DNA from: an uncultured Roseburia sp.
Lineage (GTDB): Bacteria > Bacillota > Clostridia > Lachnospirales > Lachnospiraceae
Assembly (NCBI GenBank): GCA_934292805.1
Contig: CAKQXQ010000035.1
Span: 1-24,200, forward strand
Length of the DNA: 24,200 nucleotides
Direction of reading: 5' to 3'
The stretch's first letter is position 1. Each line of letters begins with the position of its first letter. Positions 21,601 through 24,200 of this stretch are shown piece after piece. The notes below the pieces were generated by a model that saw nothing but the letters and a program-made list of their open reading frames with translations, was not told where the DNA came from and made no database searches. Both the position numbers and the translations under genes were made by a program.

Positions 21601-22193
21601 TCCTCAGTAAGTGATAACTCCACTCTTTTCTTTCGTCCTGATGAAACAAGGAATTCCTCCAGCTTCTGCCTCGATGGTGTGTATTTTGCGATTCCATTAT
21701 AAAGGAGACGCTCTTTTTCATCTTTTATCAGTTTTTTGAAATTTTTTGAATAAAACAGCCGGTATGCCTCTTCGCTTCCCACCCTGGCAAGTTTCAAAAA
21801 ATCATCCATATTCCGGATCTTACCTATTGAAGAATCCGCATATAATTTTGTCACAGACACAACAAAAGAAAGGTTATATTCTCCCTGGTCACATACAATA
21901 CAAAATTCCCCTTTTTGAATATCCCCTTCGCTTAAACCTTCACTATGAAACTGATATCGGATTTTCTGTCCGACCCCATCAAACTGCGGTGTCAGACACT
22001 CCATTCGCGGATTATCAGAATAAATGACTCCGCGTACTTTACTCTCGTCTTTACTGATAATTTCAAAAAAACCGGTTGTATCTCTTCCTTCCGGTACTTC
22101 TAGTTCTATTTTCGGAACAGACAATGTAAAATCCGGTATATCATTACTGTAATCGAATCTTCCTTCTGCAAGCTGTTGTATTTTTTTTCGCAA
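18642..22193 (-). CDS. DUF5717 protein, 1183 residues
   Basis: The N-terminal part (DFTLSVPKIELEVPEGRDTT, then GFFEIISKDESKVRGVIYSD) looks like beta-sandwich repeats; a second such unit spans about 210-290. From residue 300 onward it is helical and repeat-like (many Leu, Tyr and Glu, for example EDELLGLAESCFLDGKYND), as in large TPR or solenoid scaffold proteins. It ends with a strand-rich region (RRELMPEMYSGIYVKRFLLF). There is no signal peptide or membrane segment. The start is TTG: an in-frame stop lies just upstream and no ATG fits, with only a weak AGCAGGTG site. I recognise DUF5717 as usually paired with DUF5716. It may be the client or scaffold of that ATPase. Confidence 0.8.
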   Translation of the reverse strand: MRKKIQQLAEGRFDYSNDIPDFTLSVPKIELEVPEGRDTTGFFEIISKDESKVRGVIYSDNPRMECLTPQFDGVGQKIRYQFHSEGLSEGDIQKGEFCIVCDQGEYNLSFVVSVTKLYADSSIGKIRNMDDFLKLARVGSEEAYRLFYSKNFKKLIKDEKERLLYNGIAKYTPSRQKLEEFLVSSGRKKRVELSLTEEKREFPAVTECVCETVDLQKKNWGAIDIEVHTDGDFLSMEKTHLTETDFLGSTYAVTYYINPDNMHAGRNYGRLIFSSAGWNAVYEITARRNEAPAVRSEERKQEVFREVQQARMHLMELYIQFRLKKIVTGAWARQTVEAAEHLSLLEPENEFWNLVKAQALLVNRQRQEASWILDEFKRRYKEDHTPIWAYYLYLCTLMEREKTYVDRLTEQIEQIFLHYPKNGLLFWILLLIREKYLGHASLKLKAISRWEGHGKNSPFFFIEAYYAVWQEPYLLAEWSPFSVRLLRWAAKWDVLSREMVQQIKQLLPQQREFHQVMETVLKKCFEVDHSDEMLEVICGYLIRGQRFDKKYHKWYKAGVEREIRITGLYEAYLFSADQETAVPIPKTMQMYFQYKSDLSVENLAFLYSNIIATHGKQPGIYQKYRRNIEQFGIQQMENGRIDENMAVIYNHILSSVMINREMAEYAAKILFARKLVCRRERIVSACIIEKERTISQQIRITNGVGYFQAYTGEYQMILIDNDGNCYAGTDDYYDVPLLETEKYAAVGIELDAAALPYLLYYFSDEKNFKSEGWNKDNLDSLLASDEVTDRYKNSLILKQLFCCKRKENPEEIVKYLEYLRFEQLSPKDKADIIRLLIENQLYEKACLLIKTEGYDMLDGKQKVLLCSYCIETYDAQEDDELLGLAESCFLDGKYNDQILSYLCTFYNGPTKKMAALWTIAKHFGAPVEELSERILIQMLYSSEYIENIDEIFDCYKNAYGENIVCMAYLSFFTHAYVAYGSIVPENVFSELIRLYREEKPLSFTCKTGLLKYLAKKETLEVSEEQAADELLEEFTAKQIYFAFYEGFKGRLAEKYQLAGYRFIEYYGRPGEKLWISYSENAKTTRRELMPEMYSGIYVKRFLLFYGDTFTYSIQKKEDQEWVTLSEKELQINTQSALKQSGRFGMLDEMCAAGIDGDMDVLKDKMMQYEYLKALTESLFGILK

Positions 22194-22221
22194 TTCTACA
22201 CCTGCTCTTTTCTATTTTCCG

Positions 22222-22249
22222 TTGCTTTTTTACGCATAACGATTATAAT
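22222..22249 (+). promoter_or_regulatory. Promoter of the aminotransferase gene
   Basis: TTGCTT (22222-22227) and TATAAT (22244-22249) have a 16-base spacer. GGAGG follows, before the ATG at 22280. The 86-base region between the divergent genes must also hold the DUF5717 promoter, which I could not place. Confidence 0.65.
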
Positions 22250-22279
22250 AAATTATAAACTAATTTGGAGGACTAATCA

Positions 22280-23368
22280 ATGATAAAACACAAAGACCAC
22301 TTTCATGGAAGTGATTTGGAAAAAATAGAAGAAATCTACGGCATCCGTAAGGAAGAGATCGTCAGTTTTTCTGCAAATGTCAATCCTCTTGGCGTTTCTC
22401 CTCTTTTACGTACAGCCTTATCTGACCGCATTGATGCGATCACAACCTACCCTGACAGGGAATACACTTCTCTCCGCAAGTGTATCGCAAAATACTGTCA
22501 TACAGATTATGAAAACATTATTGTCGGAAACGGTTCAACCGAACTAATCTCTCTTTTCATCCAGATTGAGCACCCGAAAAAAGCAATGATCATCGGACCT
22601 ACTTATTCAGAATATGAACGTGAGATTTCCCTTGGCGGCGGTACAACCCTGTACTACCCATTGAAAGAAAAAGATAATTTCCGTCTCGACACCGAGGACT
22701 TTATTTCACAGTTGAACGAGAGCATCGATCTCCTCGTAATCTGCAATCCTAATAATCCTACTTCTTCCTGCATTAGCCAGAAGGACATGCGTCATATTTT
22801 AGATGCATGCAAGCAGCATGACATCTACGTTATGGTAGATGAAACCTATGTAGAATTTGCCGAGAATATGGAAGAGATCGACTCCGTACCGCTGACGAAC
22901 TATTACAATAATATTGTCATCCTGCGTGGAACCTCAAAGTTCTTTGCGGCACCCGGTCTTCGTCTTGGTTATGCCATCACCGGAAACCGTGATCTGATCA
23001 AGGAGATCAATACGAGAAAGAATCCATGGACGATCAACTCCCTTGCTGTTGTTGCCGGAGAGACAATGTTTCTTGACACCGATTATATCAATGCAACCAG
23101 AAAGCTGATCTCTTCTGAACGTTCCAGAATGTATCAGGCTTTAAATAGCTGCCCTGATTATAAAGTATATCGTCCGAGTGGAAATTTTATGCTTGTAAGG
23201 ATTTTAAAAGACAATCTGACTTCCGAAGATCTGTTTGAACGTGCGATCCGCCAGAAAATGATGATCCGTGACTGTTCAACTTTTCCATTCCTGGATAACA
23301 AATATATCCGTTTCTGTATTATGAATCCGGAAGATAATGACCGCTTACTGCACTGTCTTCTGGACTAA
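22280..23368 (+). CDS. PLP-dependent aminotransferase of the HisC/CobD type
   Basis: The protein has 362 residues, the usual length for histidinol-phosphate aminotransferase or threonine-phosphate decarboxylase. Fold type I features are FSANVNPLGVSPLL (substrate end), NPNNPTS with Asn157, VDETYVEF with Asp187, RGTSKFFAAPGLRLGYAI with the PLP lysine Lys220 and Arg228, and RPSGNFMLVRI towards the C-terminus. The N-terminal HGSDLEKIEEIYGI and FSANVNPLGVS are closer to threonine-phosphate decarboxylase (CobD) than to HisC. No cobalamin or histidine gene is near, so the substrate is unsettled. It is monocistronic as far as seen, with its own promoter and GGAGG. Confidence 0.85.
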   Translation: MIKHKDHFHGSDLEKIEEIYGIRKEEIVSFSANVNPLGVSPLLRTALSDRIDAITTYPDREYTSLRKCIAKYCHTDYENIIVGNGSTELISLFIQIEHPKKAMIIGPTYSEYEREISLGGGTTLYYPLKEKDNFRLDTEDFISQLNESIDLLVICNPNNPTSSCISQKDMRHILDACKQHDIYVMVDETYVEFAENMEEIDSVPLTNYYNNIVILRGTSKFFAAPGLRLGYAITGNRDLIKEINTRKNPWTINSLAVVAGETMFLDTDYINATRKLISSERSRMYQALNSCPDYKVYRPSGNFMLVRILKDNLTSEDLFERAIRQKMMIRDCSTFPFLDNKYIRFCIMNPEDNDRLLHCLLD

Positions 23369-23386
23369 CCGGAGTTTAAATTAGAA

Positions 23387-23708
23387 CTGCCGCTTACAGG
23401 TGGTGTTACGGATTTTCGTAGGGTATGTTAATTGCATGCCAACAAAGTGTATAGAAATATAAAAAATAGAACTGTTTGTTTTCAGGAGCGCTTCCGCTTG
23501 TTGTCGCTGGCAGCGGTACTAAGAAAGCATCCATCGTGATTTCAAAATCCAATTACATTGTCTTTTGAAATCGCAATGTCTGCTTTCTAAGGACCGGCCG
23601 CTCCCAAAATCCTGAAAACAAATCAGTTCTATTTTTTATTTACCCAAGACTGTGCAGCATGCAATATCCCAGTTGTGAAAATCCGTCAATCTAAGTTACG
23701 AGCGGCAG
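23387..23708. repeat. 322-bp fold-back (MITE-like) sequence
   Basis: The region is a long imperfect palindrome. CTGCCGCT (23387-23394) matches AGCGGCAG (23701-23708). ACGGATTTTC matches GAAAATCCGT, and TTGCATGC matches GCATGCAA. The strongest part is ATAAAAAATAGAACTG (23459-23474) with CAGTTCTATTTTTTAT (23624-23639), continued by TTTGTTTTCAGGA and TCCTGAAAACAAA. An inner pair, GATTTCAAAA and TTTTGAAATC, surrounds the centre near 23547. The arms keep equal spacing throughout. No coding frame is present. It fills the gap between the aminotransferase and DegV genes. It may be a miniature transposable element or a structured RNA. Confidence 0.75.
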
Positions 23709-23786
23709 AATACAATATCTGCCCTTCAAGCCCTAAGAAAGCACCTCAAAATCTGTGACACTTCGTCAATTAAACTCAGGTTAACA

Positions 23787-24200
23787 CTAACATAATTCTG
23801 GAATCTTCTTAGAGCATGCGATTGCAAGTGCTCCCGGTCCAATGTGGCAGGATACACTTAAGGATAACGGATTCAGCACAATCTCCATACCCGGGAATTC
23901 TGCCTCGACCTCTTTTTTGAATGCTTCCGCATCTTCCAGATTATGTGTATATGCCATCTCCAGATATAGATTCTTTCCCTCTGGATCATTGAAACGATGG
24001 TCAAAGTCATTGCGCATGGCATCGATCATCATTTTCTTTGCCTGTTTTACTGTTCTTGCCTTTGCAAAAGAATCCAGCTTATCCCCCTGAATCTGAAGTA
24101 CCGGTTTAAGCTTCAGTAAAGTGCCAAGTGCTGCAGCAGCCGGAGTGATCCGTCCGCCTTTTTTCAGATAGTACAGTGTGTCTACCATAATATAAATGGA
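23787..24200 (-). CDS. DegV family protein, partial (N-terminus off the right edge)
   Basis: The visible 137 residues are the C-terminal domain: VDTLYYLKKGGRITPAAAAL, then LLKLKPVLQIQGDKLDSFAK, ARTVKQAKKMMIDAM and the end LSLSVSCHIGPGALAIACSK. DegV (FakB-type) proteins bind a fatty acid and present it to the kinase FakA for use in membrane lipids. The frame stays open to base 24200, so the methionine in the visible part is internal. It reads towards the fold-back element. Confidence 0.9.
   Translation of the reverse strand, partial: SIYIMVDTLYYLKKGGRITPAAAALGTLLKLKPVLQIQGDKLDSFAKARTVKQAKKMMIDAMRNDFDHRFNDPEGKNLYLEMAYTHNLEDAEAFKKEVEAEFPGMEIVLNPLSLSVSCHIGPGALAIACSKKIPELC

Noticed and set aside
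22280..23368. Naming the aminotransferase hisC or cobD
   Set aside because: Both families share the motifs seen, and no histidine or cobalamin gene is adjacent to decide between them.
1..24200. tRNA, rRNA, CRISPR array or complete insertion sequence
   Set aside because: I saw no cloverleaf, no regularly spaced repeats and no transposase frame on either strand.

Overview
The window reads as chromosomal DNA of a spore-forming Firmicute, most likely a Lachnospiraceae-type gut Clostridium. It has low to moderate GC, strong GGAGG-type ribosome binding sites, a cotJC spore-coat fragment, and the DUF5716/DUF5717 gene pair that I know from Lachnospiraceae. The assignment rests on recognising protein families by eye; no search was run.

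Region 1 (1 to about 16170) is one end of a mobile element, phage-like or an integrative plasmid-like element, whose other end lies left of the window. At its right boundary a 527-residue large serine recombinase ends a few bases before the 3' part of cotJC (manganese-catalase-like spore coat gene). The cut falls inside the codons for the conserved metal-binding TEELAHLEM segment. The 5' part of cotJC should therefore lie beyond the left edge. This is the same layout as the skin element in sigK: a recombinase-encoding element splitting a sporulation gene. Inside the recombinase, reading right to left, are a DinD-like gene, a broken DUF3800 gene and an S24-type cleavable repressor. The repressor is divergent from a small HTH protein across a switch with two well-formed promoters and a repeated TACGRTTTAATCGTA operator. 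A long leftward operon follows: small phage-type genes (BC1881-like, an RHH-like protein, paralogous small proteins), an HUH-type replication protein, an RNase H-like protein, a PcfK/AcrIIA9-like protein, PcfJ, a 446-residue HTH-containing protein, HNH, DUF6906, a frameshifted zinc-finger gene, a BlaI-like regulator, an internally deleted N6 DNA methylase, and a LemA-like membrane protein with a membrane partner. KTSC and DUF2513 genes are inserted on the opposite strand. No capsid, terminase or conjugation gene is visible, so the type of element cannot be fixed from this window.

Unexplained structure in the element includes a 16-bp palindrome (GTTGYACYGGTRCAAC) at three places about 3 and 5 kb apart, a compact promoter-plus-terminator unit antisense to the leader of the Rep gene (candidate copy-control RNA), and a shared leader motif in front of several genes.

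Region 2 (16600 to 24200) is ordinary chromosome. A perfect 18-bp-stem hairpin separates the cotJC remnant from a convergent three-gene operon (DUF5717, Hsp70/actin-like DUF5716, TPR-like protein) of unknown function. A divergent PLP-dependent aminotransferase of the HisC/CobD type follows, then a 322-bp fold-back (MITE-like) sequence, and finally the C-terminal part of a DegV fatty-acid-binding protein running off the right edge.
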